Part shown: positions 1 to 23,205 of the stretch, piece after piece
Layout: each line of letters begins with the position of its first letter
Numbering within the stretch: position 1 is the first letter of the stretch
Assembly (NCBI GenBank): GCA_025642065.1
Contig: JAODUP010000415.1
Span: 186,001-250,000, forward strand
Reading direction: 5' to 3'
Length of the DNA stretch: 64,000 nucleotides
Origin: Paralvinella palmiformis
Taxonomy: Eukaryota; Annelida; Polychaeta; Terebellida; Alvinellidae
The notes under the pieces: generated by a model
What the model saw: the letters and a program-made list of their open reading frames with translations, nothing else
Told to the model about the DNA's origin: nothing
Databases searched by the model: none
Translations under genes and position numbers: made by a program

Positions 1-98
1 TACAGCACAGATATCAACGAATGGCCCCAATTATTGGCGTGTTTTTGGTTGTTGTAAACCTGGTAGAGTTTTGGTTTAAGCCTTGTGTACGTGTGTGA

Positions 99-106
<8 letters not shown>

Positions 107-150
<44 letters not shown>
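107..150. repeat. (AT)n microsatellite
   Basis: Perfect TA dinucleotide run. Confidence 0.95.
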
Positions 151-152
<2 letters not shown>

Positions 153-180
153 TACGCGCGTGCTTGTGTTTATAATATAA

Positions 181-489
181 TAAATTGTGATATTTATATA
201 GCGCCCTACTCAGCTGGATAGCTGCTCTAAGGCGCTTTACAATATTATTATCCCTGACTCAGACTTGTTTCCACCCAGCACACATCTCAACTCCCAAGGG
301 AGCATACAACGCATGCTGCTATTATAAGCGCAAAGCGTTACTCAAACACATAGCCATCCCGTCCTGTCAGGTACTCAATTTTATGGATGAGTGAACCCGT
401 CGCCAAATGACGGCATTGCAGCTCCTAGAGCCTCGAACCCGCGGCCGTTCGGCTACGAGTCCTACGCTCTAACTAACTGTGCTATCACG

Positions 490-490
<1 letters not shown>
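181..490 (-). repeat. tRNA-derived SINE, family B
   Basis: Read on the minus strand, the head has box A-like TAGCACAGTTAGTTAGAGCG and box B-like GGGTTCGAG. A body of about 250 bases follows, and a tail AAAGCGCC...GGGCGCTATATAAATA. Similar copies lie at 10650-10952 and 29135-29345. Confidence 0.7.
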
Positions 491-541
<51 letters not shown>

Positions 542-660
542 GTATATGTGTGTGTGTGTATAATAAGGCACAGGCACAGAGAATCTCGAACCGTGAATTT
601 AAACTCTGGACGTTTCTTCAGGGGATTGAATCCAGAGTGGCGACTTTTCAGATCACGGCA
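490..660 (+). repeat. Microsatellite-linked dispersed repeat C
   Basis: (TG)n then (TA)n/(TG)n (493-560) followed by a unique 95-base block: AATAAGGCACAGGCACAGAG ... CCAGAGTGGCGACTTTTC. Nearly identical to 18258-18465; partial copy at 17190-17310. Confidence 0.6.
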
Positions 661-865
661 GTAGTGATAATGTTTAGATTAATTATCTAAGCAGCCCTAT
701 TTATAGCTATTTTTCAGTTGCTGTATCTTTCTTCAAAGCAATACTATATAAACTATATAACGCAATTGTCACTGTCTTCAAAGATCAGTTTTTACAACGG
801 GCAGGCGTCATGAAGCGACTACTATTAAAACTGTTAGCTTAATTGCTATTAAAAGACTGACATCT

Positions 866-925
866 GTGCGTGCATGCGTGCGTGCATGCGTGCGTGCATG
901 CGTGCGTGCATGCGTGCGTGCGTGT
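866..925. repeat. (GTGCATGC)n tandem repeat
   Basis: Alternating GTGCGTGC and ATGCGTGC octamers; purine-pyrimidine alternation throughout. Confidence 0.9.
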
Positions 926-1571
926 ATTTTCTTAGTTTCTTTCGGCAAGGTTTTTTTCTTTCAATAATTTTCCTTTCCTGAAAAGAATTTACAGTCCACA
1001 TTTTTCTCTGTTTTCTGTCACCTTTTTGTCAAAACACTAACACGACATCTCTGGCAAACGTTTGTTGTATTTGTTTTATTGATTCCAAATCGATTTCTCC
1101 CAGAAAAGTTTTATTTTCTTTTTCCTCCAATATACCATGAACTGGTTGGATGAATATCCAAGGTATACTTTAAGCTACGTTCAATAATCTCTTTGTTTGG
1201 ACATGTTGTGGACGAGGTAGACTGTGTAGATTTGGTTAATTTATGGTTCTTTTCAGTATATTGGTCTAACCGTTTTTAGTCTAATCTAACATAACGTAAC
1301 ATAGCCTTTTCGAGCTTATCCAGTTACACTATGAACCATCTGATCAATGGACTTTTACTTTCCAATGCTGTAGCCGAGATCCAAGCATTTGTGTTGTTTC
1401 TAAGTGTGTCACATCATGGCATGTCTGCCAGATGCCTATTAATGACTGAATCATAAATTATGGTGAGAGGATGTCGTTATGTGTAACAACGTATAAAAAG
1501 GGATGCACATGCCTTTACAGATAGTCCTCTACCTATAAACGTATGTTTGATTTGCGTGGTGTTACTGTTTA

Positions 1572-1722
1572 TAGCCATTTTGTACACACGGTCAACGAGA
1601 TAGTCAACGCGGACTTCACGGGTGTATGGGACTAACTGAAAGATGAAACATCCTTCGGGTCATCACCCCGTTGTTAGAGGTCTATGGCCAACTGTGATAC
1701 CAGTTAGACCACGCAGACAATG
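1572..1722 (-). repeat. Old SINE family A-like copy
   Basis: Contains GCCATTTTGTACACACGGT and GATGAAACATCCTTCGGG, both family A tail blocks, and ends with GTTAGACCACGCAGAC. Heavily diverged. Confidence 0.45.
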
Positions 1723-2135
1723 ATTCTTTTAATTTTTCGAGATCAACCAATCTAAACTAAAAATAGTGGTATATGGCTGGAGTTTTGTAAATTAAATTGT
1801 AGTAAGGGTATATTTTCGTAAATTAAACCTATCTACGAAAATTAGCTGTGTTGTTTATTGTTGGTGATGGTCTCACTTTGGATGACTTTTTATTGAAGGA
1901 TGAACATCTCACAGCCAAAGGTAACACAGGGATTCGATCTCAACAACTCTCCAGCATCTCCAGAAATATAAATGTATTCCATTAATTTGTGAATCTTAGG
2001 ATAACGCCTTCTGAGACGCGAACCTGTACACTGAGACCTCATCATTAGTTCCCCGGGGAGCATACTGCAGGGAGTTGCCATGTGTTATGCGTATAATCCA
2101 CAACGTTACACTTTGTCCAACCAGGTTACTTGAAG

Positions 2136-2295
2136 CGCCCCAGTAGCACAGCTGGTAGTGCACTGCATGACAGACCTCAAGGCATGAGTTCGAATCCGAC
2201 TGTTTTCTGTCTCTGTGAGATGTTTTATGTGATTATCACTTTTCCTTCTACAGGTCGTTTTCCCAGGTGTGATCAACGCCTGAGGTTAATGGAAA
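2136..2295 (+). repeat. tRNA-derived SINE (GCGCCCCAGTAGCACAGCTG type)
   Basis: Box A TAGCACAGCTGGTAGTGCAC and box B GAGTTCGAATCC at tRNA spacing, followed by an unrelated tail. A different family from A and B. Confidence 0.55.
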
Positions 2296-2299
2296 ACGT

Positions 2300-4821
2300 A
2301 TTCACTAACTCCAACTTACTGATCATCAAGCCTGGCCCAGTGATCGATTGGGTACGTTTTTAATATGTTACAACAGTCGGTGAATTATGTCGTTTGATAG
2401 AATCTGGTATTAAAAAATCTGTTCCCTGTCGTTCTTCTCACAAACGTCAGCGCTATTCCGATTATTAAATAAATATTCATTGCTAGTCATAGTCTAGGAA
2501 AAAAATTAATGCCATAATATTGCCCCTCCTCCTCGTCTTCCATAATAAATATTCATCTTGTATACCATCGAAATTACCCTTTAAACAACTATTTTAAAAC
2601 ATAAATATGCCAGTATTTAAGGGACAATGAAAAGATCATTTCTACTAGAGTTCTGTTCTAGTTTGCTGTTCCTTATTAGTGTGCACTGTATTATTACTGA
2701 TTATTCACACCCGCAGAAAGTCTGAATACAAATTAGTTCAGTTTGGTTTGGGGTTTGAGCGGAGGAATCTTTAGAGAGATAGCCAATGTTTTTGTTTTCT
2801 GGACGGAAGTTATTTTCCGCCGATTGTTTTGAGCTCACCAGCGAAATGTTTTCTTTTTTCATCTATCTATATGGTTAAACAACACTCATCAATATCATTG
2901 CTGACAAATAAACATATTGTTGAAAACAATAAAATATTCTATACAATTAAAAACAAGGATGCCACCTTTTGCTATTTGCTGATTTTCATGTGTAATGGGA
3001 CAGACTAATTTAAAACTGTAATACGTTAATACTAATAATATATTGCTGAAACTAATCTCTGATTAATAATGGGATTTAAATTTGTTTAACATGTTAAGTC
3101 CACAATTGGTTTTGTTTGTTTGTTCCAGGAGGCAGATATATATGCGTTGTTGCTTCAGTAGCATAACTCCATGGGTATGGTTGGTGTGGGAGTTCATACG
3201 TACGCTTCAGCAATGTACATCGTCTTTGAAGATACGAGGAAGTTTCTCTCCAGTATTTATAGATCTATAACCGTGTCTGATATGGCTACATTTTGAGCAG
3301 GATATTTGGGGCTCTCTGCTACTAAAATATGCCGAGTAGAATATTAACATCTTATAGGTTGAATTAGCCAAAGGGTCTACCTACAGGGAATAATCTTACA
3401 GCAACCGATTTCAGCTTTCAATCCCGTCTTAATCAGAGTTGTTTGATATAAATCATGATTTAAATCACTGCAAAACAATTCACGTATTTGGATAATTTAA
3501 ATTTGTATGGATTGTTTTACATATTTGATTTTTATGATAATTGTATTTATTTTTATTGATTATTTCGTAAACATACATTTCTCAATTAACTTGCAGTACA
3601 GTAAACAAATTTTTAACCAATTGTAACTTATGCCAAATAATTATTTTTACATACATTTATAAATAAATTGCAATTAGATTTCAACACAATGTAGTCAGCA
3701 AGTCGTACTGATCAGTAACAATTCTCACAAATCTTTGATTGAGATGATCTTGGGTGATCAACTGGGTCGCCTCCGTGGTCTAGCGGTAGCGTGTTGGACC
3801 ACAGATCAATACGACCCGTGTTCGAATCCCGGCGTGGGCATATCTGAAGGTTGTTTCATCTTTGATTTCGCTTCATTACCTTTGGAGATCGGTCGACCCA
3901 TTTAGCCTACCTTGTGCACAAAAGTGGCCGTAAAACATCAATCGTCATCATCTTGGGAGATCAACGCAATAGAAGGTGTCAAATTGTTTTAATATGGTAA
4001 ATTGGGTGAATTATCTGACACTAAGTCACATATTTTCTATGCAATTAGGGGATCAGTGAGTTAATGTTAAGCACTTGATGTTTCACATAGACTCACCATT
4101 GATTGATATCTCATGCTAAATACGTACCACAAATAAAACCTGACTGGAACTTTTGAGACTACAGTATTGTGTAAGTTTTGTGTGTGGTTAGACTTTGATA
4201 AGATTAAAGTTGTGAGGCAAGTAGGATATCAAGCAACGTGCACGAAATGTGGCATTGAATTGGAAAGATTTGTTGCCAGAATAAAAATTGATTTAAATTT
4301 TTTTAAATCTGATTTAAATATAAAAATCAGATATTTTTTATTATTCAAAAGAATCATGATTTTTTCCAACCCTGACCTTAATTCCTCGTCTTACATTGGA
4401 TATTAATTAAAGTTAGTGTGCTTTCACATTTGTACGAACTCATAGGCATTTTAAAATAGAAGAAACTGTTGAATGCATTCCAAATAAATTTTACAAGACA
4501 CAGCGTCGTTTATAACTTTTAACAGATTGAGAGATTCCTCAGCGAAACACGAAAGTTCCGGGCCAATAGCTCACAGAATCTTCTTACGGGTTCGGAACAA
4601 CAGCCACTTCGTATATTGTTTGTTTGTGTATGTGTGTGTTTGTTCTTAGCGAAGTTTAGCCATGCTAAACTCTGATTCTAAATACAAATTATCAATACTA
4701 TATTGACATATTTTTATATATCTGTCATTTTAATAAAACAGATTTATTTTACAAATATTTAATCACTGCATCCATTTATAGCTTAGTTACGCGTACCAGA
4801 GATAGATAGATAGATATATAG

Positions 4822-4857
<36 letters not shown>

Positions 4858-6325
4858 TAGATCAGACTGTATTCGGTTCTAAAACATTTTAACGTAATAG
4901 TTTAAACGAATAACCAACATCGTTACACAAGATTGACAAACCACAACATCAAGTACATGGCTGTTAGTCTCGACATGTCCTTGTCGCGAAAGTCGAAGTC
5001 AGGCAGCCATGATGTATCTTTGCACTCGTAACCTAACAATCCTTCTTATCAAAACAATACAAATTACACTCTGGTGAACCTTTCATCGTCGGTAGACGGT
5101 CAATAAAAAGGTAATAGCTAAATATATACACGACACCATGATGTCATTACGACGTTACAGGTGTCTCGTATTTGGTGTTTACAAGTGTACATGCTTAACA
5201 AAATATCGAGCCACCTAGTCAAATAATATTAAAGACGGCTGTATCTGAACTCAAGTAATATGGTGATTGTGCACTTAGGGTTACAGTCTCCACACTTTAG
5301 TGGAAGAAGCTGTGGGAGGAGATTAGAAGATTCAAAATCTGTTCTTAAGACTCATCGATTTAAGGTTTCTTTAGGTTACACCCTTTAACATTTTGATATA
5401 ATTTTAATTACTTCATGTCTTATAGTAGGGCTACTTTGACTGGTTCCTTCTTGAATTTATTAAATCTAAACTGTTGTTGTTGTTGTTATTGTTTATATAA
5501 ATACGATACGAGGAGTGTCTTGATACATTGATACCATATATACGAAATTAAAAGGCAATGCCTGTTATGGTATCCCTTAAAATTAAAGACGTTGTAGAAT
5601 TCAAGGAAGCAGGTTGATGAAACAAAGCGTAATATCTTAACTAAGCATGAAATAGGCAAATAGTAAACATAATAAGCTGAACATAAACTTTCCTGATGAC
5701 TACTTGTCTTAGTCGCTCAATTCACAAGCCGCTCTCTTGTGTTGAGCACATAGAATCTGCTTGAAGATACCACACACATATTTAAGGACCACATCACTGG
5801 GTCCGAAAGACAATTTCCTAAGATCGGTTTACTGCGATAAATCACTTTATCCACGATGAGTTCTAGTTACGAGTTTTTACGGTACGGATGAACCCTAAAT
5901 TGATAGCCATAATAGATTATATTAGAAATTGAATTAAAACGAAATAAACAAAAAATATGTATTGGCAGCTCATCGTTTTCAGTCTGTCTTGAATAACTCC
6001 CACCGGGTTCCTTGTTTGTCAGCGTCATTGTTCTGCTTGCTTAACCTGTCAGCAACAAACAAAATGGCTGTTAGTCAGCCATTTGGAATAAACACATTAT
6101 AAAAAACGATGCTCTTATTGTTAAATAAAAGTCGAACGGATACAGTTCGCCACCAAACTAATCGATACCCTTTGCGTTTGCCAATTAGGGAGGAACTATT
6201 TGTCAGCCACTAATTAGCGATGAATTTTAATTTAATCGGCAGAATACAGCGTATGACTTGAGAGAGGGTGTTATCTGGATGTTATAGGTGTCTTGTGTTT
6301 GGCAATGACGTGTTGTCACACTAAC
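2300..6325. other. Non-coding region left of the PAN/EGF gene's last found exon
   Basis: Apart from the SINE at 3766-3960 and a GATA/GA tract at 4802-4853, the sequence is AT-rich and unique. The missing 3' exons of the PAN/EGF gene should lie here or beyond the left edge. None was recognisable on the minus strand. Confidence 0.5.
3766..3960 (+). repeat. tRNA-derived SINE, family A
   Basis: The tRNA-like head GCCTCCGTGGTCTAGCGGT...GTTCGAATCCCGG can fold an acceptor stem with one mismatch. The tail is shared by all family A copies (GTTTCATCTTTG...TTAGCCTACC...GTGCACAAA..GGCCGTAAAACATCAATC). The conserved tail shows it is a SINE, not a tRNA gene. Confidence 0.75.
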
Positions 6326-15760
<9,435 letters not shown>

Positions 15761-16140
15761 TGGCAGCAGGTAGGTGTCGTCTCGTCGCTCCTTGATTGAT
15801 GGCCCGAGGCCGGTGATGGTTCTCTGACGCGACTGTCTCCTGCCAGGGAGTGAGTGGGTGAGTGCGCACGCGCTTGTGTGTGCGCGCCCGTGTGTGTGTG
15901 TGTTTGTGTGTTTGATGTACACGTATGTGTCTGCGTGTAATGTTAACAGACTGCGAGGTCTGTGCCTTCCTTAGTCGTCACTGTGTCACCGTGGATCCTA
16001 TTTGACCGATAAAACGCTGTCAAATGATTGACGGCAATCAATATATTGTGGAACGACAAAAGCGAAATGTGAGCGTGATGCTGAATACCTTATAATCAGC
16101 TTTAGAATATTGTTAATTTGTTAATTAATGAATGTTTGCA

Positions 16141-16171
<31 letters not shown>

Positions 16172-17189
16172 CTGCGCGCGTGAGTACCCCAGTTGCGAGG
16201 GGTAACCGGAGGGTACTCGAGAGCTACTATGGGTATGAGTGCTTTTAAGCGTGAATGTACTAAAATTAAATAAATTACGAATTACTCAAGTAATTCGTGC
16301 CCTGTTTTTTCTGTTTGTGTGGCTACTTGTTGATGCTCAGTAATTTTATTGGTTATGAATGTCTGTTCTACGAATTTCTACGAGTATCTCTTCTGATACT
16401 CTTAACCTGCCAACTTTCTCAAAGACCTCATATAATTAGCCAATAATTAACAAAATACAGCACTGACTTGTAATCGAAGCATATTAATGGAATACCAATT
16501 TCATAACTCTACACGTCTAAGCCTATTTGTGTGATAAATATTGCAACTATATTGTCTGCCAGTGAATAGAATGAACCTTTTAATGAATCAACATAAATGG
16601 CTTCAGAAATTTGTAGGTTTTATGGAAACAATATTTTATTTTATTTTTGCTGCTTAATTGTTTTGTTTGTTTTGTTTGTTTTGTTTCTTAATTGGAATAG
16701 AAGCCATATTCTTAGCTATAACTAATTCGGCAGCCAAATATTGTAAAGGAGATTGTATAACACATTCGATAGCTCCTGATGGAAAGGGTGCTTTATAAAA
16801 TCCATATCTATTATATATAATTATAAAAATAAACTAATTCCACATCCTATCTCTAATTTTTTTATTTTACCATGAACATAAACGCACCTTGTTTCATATT
16901 CAGTCGATGTAAGAAATGACCATAAGCCGATGACATCACTAGAATCGTGCCCGACTAAACAACGACATTTATTGAATCAAATTTTTGCCGCTATTGTACG
17001 GAGCGCTGTACGCAAATCAATAGATATGTGCATTTTTCTGTATATGATGGCATAACATCAAGCCATAGCAGCATTTGCCTTGCCAGTGTTGTTGTACCTG
17101 TGGTCGGCATTTCGATGAAATGTGCTCGCGAAAACGTCGGTAAAATACCCATTGGGAAAAGGGCGAATACTCAATACATATCTGATGTG

Positions 17190-17310
17190 TGTTTGTGCGT
17201 GTGTTTGTGTGTGTGTGTTTGCCGTGTTTAAGATGGCACATGCACGGAGAGTGGCGACTTTTCATGCTGAGACATGTGTAATGTCTCACCACTCCCTTAA
17301 TAGCACAGCT
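17190..17310 (+). repeat. Partial copy of repeat C
   Basis: GT-rich start, then GAGAGTGGCGACTTTTCATG and CTGAGACATGTGTAATGTCT; the central block of repeat C is missing. Confidence 0.5.
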
Positions 17311-17461
17311 GTTTGATAGTTAATATGATGGTTTAGAGTATTCGTAGACTGCCTGTTGTAACTAACTGTTCACTGAAATAGATTTTATATTTCATAAAAA
17401 TAATTTTTAGACCTGCGCGCGTAGCGCGCGCGTATGTGTGCGTGCGCGTATGTGTCTGTTT

Positions 17462-17492
<31 letters not shown>

Positions 17493-18257
17493 GCTGAAAG
17501 GGTTAGAATTGTTTCAACGTCGTCTCCTGCATGTCGTAAGAGTTTGTCAAAAGGGGGCGATACTAATCTTTGCATAACAATGTGTTCCTAAATTCTGCTC
17601 ACTCGATCACTCTTCTTTTTTGGTCGTTCCGTTTGCGTGTCTGCCTGCCTACCTGCCTGTCTGCTTGCAGGAACGCGTCTGAATGTAAACTACATAAAAA
17701 TAAAGATGATGGCGGGTTGGGTGAGGTGTGTGTGTGTGTGTGGGGGGGGGTAAACATAGCACACTTGAAAGAAAGCCATCGAAATATAAAGCTGCATTAA
17801 TAATCTGTTATAACTCACTAACGGTATTGCCCGAAGACAACATGGACGGTGTGGCTGAATGGAAGTGGCTTCTGATAAACCTCAGGAAGGGGAAGATGAA
17901 CAAACCCAAAAACACATCTCGACCTAATCGGAATAACGGCCTTTCACCTTCGTAGTTTCTTTGCTAATCGATGCTATACTTCACTCCGATCACCACGATG
18001 GTCATAACATTGCTTCGGAGAACATAGGGAATGAACAGGAAGACCATCAGACGGGCTTTGTCCTTACAGCGAAGCTCTTCACTGCCATACACGGCTAGGA
18101 GTGAGACTAGATAAAAACGGTGGTCGTTTCTGTTCGATATTAATAGTCAACAAATGTCTTTAGTTTTATTAAATTTGCAAAGTACTACTGGATTCGAACT
18201 CTAAAGTAAGAAAATCGTCAGTTTCGTTGGCACAATTAGTCAAGACTTCAGCCACAA

Positions 18258-18260
18258 TTC

Positions 18261-18304
<44 letters not shown>

Positions 18305-18465
18305 TGTGTGTGTGTGTGTGTTTGTTTTAGCTGTGTATAATAAGGCACAGGCACAGAGAATCTCGAACCGTGAATTCAAACTCTGGACGTTTCTTCAGGG
18401 GACTGAATCCAGAGTGGCGACTTTTCTTGCTGAGACATGTGTAATGTCTCACCAGTCCCTCACCG
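18258..18465 (+). repeat. Microsatellite-linked dispersed repeat C
   Basis: (AT)n then (GT)n then the same unique block as 556-655, extended by TGCTGAGACATGTGTAATGT, which it shares with 17190-17310. Confidence 0.6.
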
Positions 18466-18799
18466 ATTACCTTTTTAGGTTAATCCAACTGATAAATCGG
18501 AGGTATACAAATTTATATTTATGTAATTTTCCTATACGTGTATAGTTTGTTTATGCAATTTTCCTATACGGGTAGAGTTTGTTTGAAACATCTAGATTTA
18601 CATTGTTTGTCTCGGTGAACTGCTCCTGTTAGTAATACGGGTTCTTGTTTATTATAGGTTTAGGTCATTTCCTTCGAAGATCACTTAGCTCAGTTCGCTC
18701 AGCCTATAATCAGGTGTCTGACTGAAGTGAATACGATTATTTTGTGTGGAAAGGTGCGTCTAAGATGACTCTATACATGTCTGATATGCACTCGGAAAA

Positions 18800-18962
18800 C
18801 GAAAATTAAAGGTTGCTGCTCTACGGCTACATCTGTGCATGTGGGAGGTTAAATGGGGCGTCGATGTCAAAAGCAGCGCAAAAGTAACCGGCCGAGGTTT
18901 GAACCCAAGACCTATAGATATGTGACCAACTGCGCTATCAGTTGGCACATGGAGGCTTCCCG
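18800..18962 (-). repeat. tRNA-derived SINE
   Basis: On the minus strand CTGATAGCGCAGTTGG and TTGGGTTCAAACCTCGGCC at tRNA spacing. It explains the short open frame read across it. Confidence 0.5.
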
Positions 18963-19614
18963 AAAACCATTTTAAAGCATTGTGATTCAGCTTTAACTGG
19001 CTAAAACACCACGCACGCGCGCACGCGCACAGTCGCACACGCGCTCATACAGCACGCACAAACACACACACACGATGATTATTTCATATTTGCATTTTTT
19101 TGCATATTTACATAATGGTCGTAGGTTGTTAATGATCACAAAAAACATTATCCGATTTTGGGCCCTACCCCCCCCCCCCTATTGTTTATGCTGTTTAGGT
19201 TTGTTTACAAGGCTTACTCTACTCTATTAAACGGTATAAATTAGCGGAACGGTATAAATTAGCGAGAAGTGAAGGTCACCAGCCGGAAGGATGTCATGCC
19301 TCGGGTCGAAAGCTTCCATTTTATGGATGGCAGTTTATAGACACCGATCGATTTTTATACTTTGGCCAAGGAGTAGCTCCCTGAACAAAGGACGTCTAAC
19401 GCGGGAAGCCCACCATCTCACGACGTACTGAACCAATCATCGTCTGGCTTGCACTAAAGAGAATATTATACTGATAGACACATATTTCACTTCGGGATTA
19501 TTCCGGATCGGGCAGTTAGAAGTTGTCCACTTCGTCTACCTGTTTTGGTGATGAGGTCATTAACTGAGTGTCGCATTTTTGTCATTTTGAGCCAATGTTT
19601 CGTCATACCCGACT

Positions 19615-19802
19615 GGTTCACTGACTGACTGAGTGACTGACTGACTGACTGACTGACTGACTGACTCACTCACTCACTCACTCACTCACTCACTCACTCA
19701 CTCACTCACTCACTCACTCACTCACTCAGAACTCACTCACTCAATCAGATATTCACTCACTCACTCACTCAGATACTCACTCACTCACTCACTCACTCAC
19801 TA
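19615..19802. repeat. (CTGA)n-(CTCA)n tetranucleotide array
   Basis: CTGA units then about 35 CTCA units with a few interruptions (AGAACTC, CAGATA). Confidence 0.95.
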
Positions 19803-20154
19803 AGACACCGACTCACTTATTCTTTACTTATGTATGAAACATCCAACAGAGATAAAAAAAGTGACAAAAAGTGGGTTTCGCTCCTATGACCTAGTTTTCT
19901 GCGGCGGTGTGAGCTACCAATAACGGTGGGTGGCTCGTCGAATCTTCTTCATTCCTATCCCAGATCGAACTGGCGCCATCGATTAGCGCCACCTGTGATT
20001 AATTCCAATCAATAATCGCTGGCTGGCCCGTCCAATATTCAGACATTTTATCCGCGGCATTCACCAAGTATAAGGAAAGGCAACGATCAATGGCACCTCG
20101 TAAATGGGAAGCGTCGCTGAATCATAACCATAACGGATCCTATGTGGTTTACTT

Positions 20155-20400
20155 GGAGAGAGAGGGGGAAGAACGAGAGGGAGAGAGGGGCGGGGAAAGG
20201 GAGAGGGGGAGAGGGATAGAGAGAGGGGTGGGGAATAGAGAGAGGGGGGAGAGGGGGGAGAGTGAATGACAAACGTCGGTGATGGTGGTAGTGGTGATGG
20301 TGAAGAAGATGATGATAATGGTGGTGATGATGGTTGTAGTGGTGGTGAAGACGATGGTGATGAATATAATGATGTTGGTGATGGTGGTCCAATCGTAAAT
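20155..20400. repeat. Purine-rich GA/GGT tract
   Basis: GAGAGGGGGAGAG-type purine run to about 20260, then GGTGATGGTG units. It explains the long low-complexity open frames on both strands. Confidence 0.85.
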
Positions 20401-21344
20401 GCCGAAGAAATTCTCCGTAGGTGCTAATAAAATTGCCCCACACGAAGTACTAGGATTCCACACAACTGTAAAGCAGTTGGTGTCTCTAATCTCTATAGGA
20501 AACTAATCTAAGAGCTTTCGTAACCGGAATTTAGTGTGCAGCATTTATCAGGTGAAAAGGTTAAAGGGCGAAGGTCTTTTTGACGGACCCGTGGCACCCC
20601 TCGTCTAATCTAAACAATGAGAAAATGAGAAACATAAAAAATGTATTCATTAAAGATCCTGAAAGACTCTCCGATCTCAAGCCAGACACTTGAGTCACTT
20701 GTTGTTTGGGAACGTAAATCCCCCTGCTCGACCGACCTAGAACAAAATACCACACAACACGATAATAACTCAACATGTCTAGACCAACCTTGAAGGGGTG
20801 CTATGTGACGTCGTATAGAATGAGAAAGGTTATATATGGTTATAAACACTTCCGTGTGATTACAAAATGATGTAAGAATTATGAGTGTTAATCCATTATC
20901 GGCGAGATCTCTTTGAGGATACGCAACGATTCTTCTCATTCTCGTCTTAAACCGTTATAAAAATTATTATTATTATTATTATTATACAGTCATTTCCCAA
21001 TTGACGGGATTTCTGGAGTAAAATGTTATAGATTGGTTTATTGGGAGTGGGGATAATCGATGTGGAAGCTAGGCTTGCGGTACTTTGGAATATCCTGTTA
21101 ACCGAAAGACGAACGCTCCAGCATGGTCGTACAATGTCGTACAGCTAATACTGACGGTAGCCTTAAACTCTTTGAGTTATTACCATGTTACAGATAAATA
21201 ACTAGTCTTAATTCTGTGTTTCTCCACTAATATCTGTCCCCGAACGGGATCAGTCGTTTTATGGCATGTGAGGTGTTTCACGCCGAGGACCAAAAAATGT
21301 GCTATGGCAAGACAAAAAACTACTACAGGGAGAGAGAGAGAGAT

Positions 21345-21437
21345 AATGATGATGATTGATGTTTTACGGCCACTTTTTGTGCACATGATAGGCTAAATGG
21401 GCCGAGCGACCTCCAAAAGTAATGAAGCGACTAGTGC
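21345..21437 (-). repeat. SINE family A, tail only
   Basis: Tail half of family A (GATTGATGTTTTACGGCCAC to AATGAAGCGA); the tRNA-like head is missing, so it is truncated. Confidence 0.65.
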
Positions 21438-22710
21438 TCTGGGATCCACGCAAGAAAAGGAGTAAAAATGGTAAAAGTTTAAAAGCTGTCAATATCGACA
21501 TGTATTCGGGGGAAGAGAAGTGAAGTATTTTCGTAATATTTATCTAACTGTACACAAATCTAAGGTGACTTGTGGTGCAGTATACCTATTGAGACTACAC
21601 TACCTGGAATAAATATTATATATTGTATTTTATGTTGAAATTGTTATGCACCAGGGCTATTTCACTCTGCATGTTCTATATAAGCGTAGCGCTCATGCAC
21701 GCGCGCGCGCGCTCGCGCACACACACACGCGCGCGGAGCTTACTTTGATACATACATCTTATATTTACTTACCATGTTCATATCGGGAGCATCATCTTCA
21801 CTTAATCATGGTACCACGTTCACGGTTTGTTTACCTGACTTTTGTTTCGCTAAGTGAAACAAAGCATGCGATGCCAAAATGTGAAGTAGAAGAAAGAAGC
21901 TTCCAAATAAACCCGAACAACCGTTTCACAATATAAGTCGTAATATAACCGTGGCTGTCTTCGTTTCAACCAGGTCAGCTTTAGAACTTCGCCAAAATAA
22001 GACTACGCTGTGTGACGAAGCATTTGACACCCTTCACTAGGCTAATCGTGAATTAAAACAAATACGGTTCGTTTTTACGTGAGGATGTCGCCAGAAAAAT
22101 TAATTTTGTATGAATGTCACAGATATACTGACACCATCATCGTAATGTTCACCTCTCCTACGCGGATTGCGCCACAAAATACCTTCTATTGTTTCCGTGA
22201 AAAAAATTCTTAGCATCGAGATTCGTATAGCACGAATTTGCAGCTACTGAATCGTTGAAACGGAGACCCATCAAAATGTTATATTCTATCCAGGGCTAAA
22301 TATCGTAATATGTAGACTGAGGAATTGAGGAAGTCGTTTCGTATAATTATTTTCGAAGCGAATTCATTATGACTTTAATTAAATAGTTCCTCATCTATGA
22401 TCTTTCATACACGCCAAGTATCGCGTGGTTTCGTCGTTCCTTTGACAGACAGGAAGTACCCAATCGTTGTGACGGACACGTTCAATATGAACTATATTTG
22501 TATTAGTCAGCTTTTGACGAATTCTTCGTCCGTCGGCGCGCAGAGGCTTTAATAGTTCGGTTGATCAATATCTAAGTGATGCTTCATCGTCGTCATCTGT
22601 CCAAGGATCAACTAAGTTAAAACATCGCACGAGTCGTCCAGACAACTAACGTCAGGACGCGGTCGTAAAATCGCCTTCCAATCGAATTGATTGCTGAAGT
22701 TAATAACCTG

Positions 22711-22786
22711 ACTTATGCGCGGAGGTCGTGACTTATGCCCGGGGGTCGTGACTTATGCGCGGAGCTCACGACTTACGCGCGGAGGA
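22711..22786. repeat. GC-rich 20-base tandem repeat
   Basis: Four copies of GCGCGGAGGTCGTGACTTAT with small changes, joined to a SINE at 22784. Confidence 0.8.
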
Positions 22787-22962
22787 ATGATGATGATGAT
22801 GATGATGCATATGGGAGGGCAAATAGGCCGAGCGAGCTCCAAAGGTAATGAAGCGAAGTCAAAGATGAAACACCTTTTACATATGCCCACGCCGAGATTC
22901 GAACTCAGATGGCAGTGATATGTGGTCCAACGCGCCACCAATTAGACCATAGAGGCGCCCCG
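22784..22962 (-). repeat. SINE family A
   Basis: Near full-length copy whose tail end runs into a (GAT)n tract at 22786-22806. Head ends GACCATAGAGGCGCC. Confidence 0.7.
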
Positions 22963-23154
22963 TCGGAGTAAGCTATGTCAGATATAGATATGACCGTGTT
23001 TCTGTCGGTACTCACTTTTAGTCTCGTGTACTCATACGTTTATATTGACACTAGTATTTTAGACAGATATCGGTGACGTGACAATCTTCTTCTTGTGATT
23101 TGTTATGTCCTTTTAGCACAAAGAAGGAAGCAATAATGAAACAAACAAACAAAT

Positions 23155-23195
23155 TATTATTATTATTATTAGTAGTAGTAGTAGTAGTAGTAGTA
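23155..23195. repeat. (ATT)n(AGT)n tract
   Basis: Trinucleotide run; a related AGT/AGC tract lies at 23398-23485 beyond the intervening SINE. Confidence 0.85.
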
Positions 23196-23205
23196 GTAAC
23201 AGTAA

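Noticed and set aside
1890..2081. 63-codon minus-strand frame considered as a missing PAN/EGF exon
   Set aside because: Contains a box-B-like GATCGAATCCC and no cysteine module; looks SINE-derived.
3766..3838. Forward tRNA-like cloverleaf sequence
   Set aside because: Its tail is shared with many SINE A copies and the stem is imperfect, so it is a SINE head, not a tRNA gene.
19615..19802. CTCA array considered as a CRISPR-like or regulatory array
   Set aside because: A plain tetranucleotide repeat without spacers, in an animal genome.
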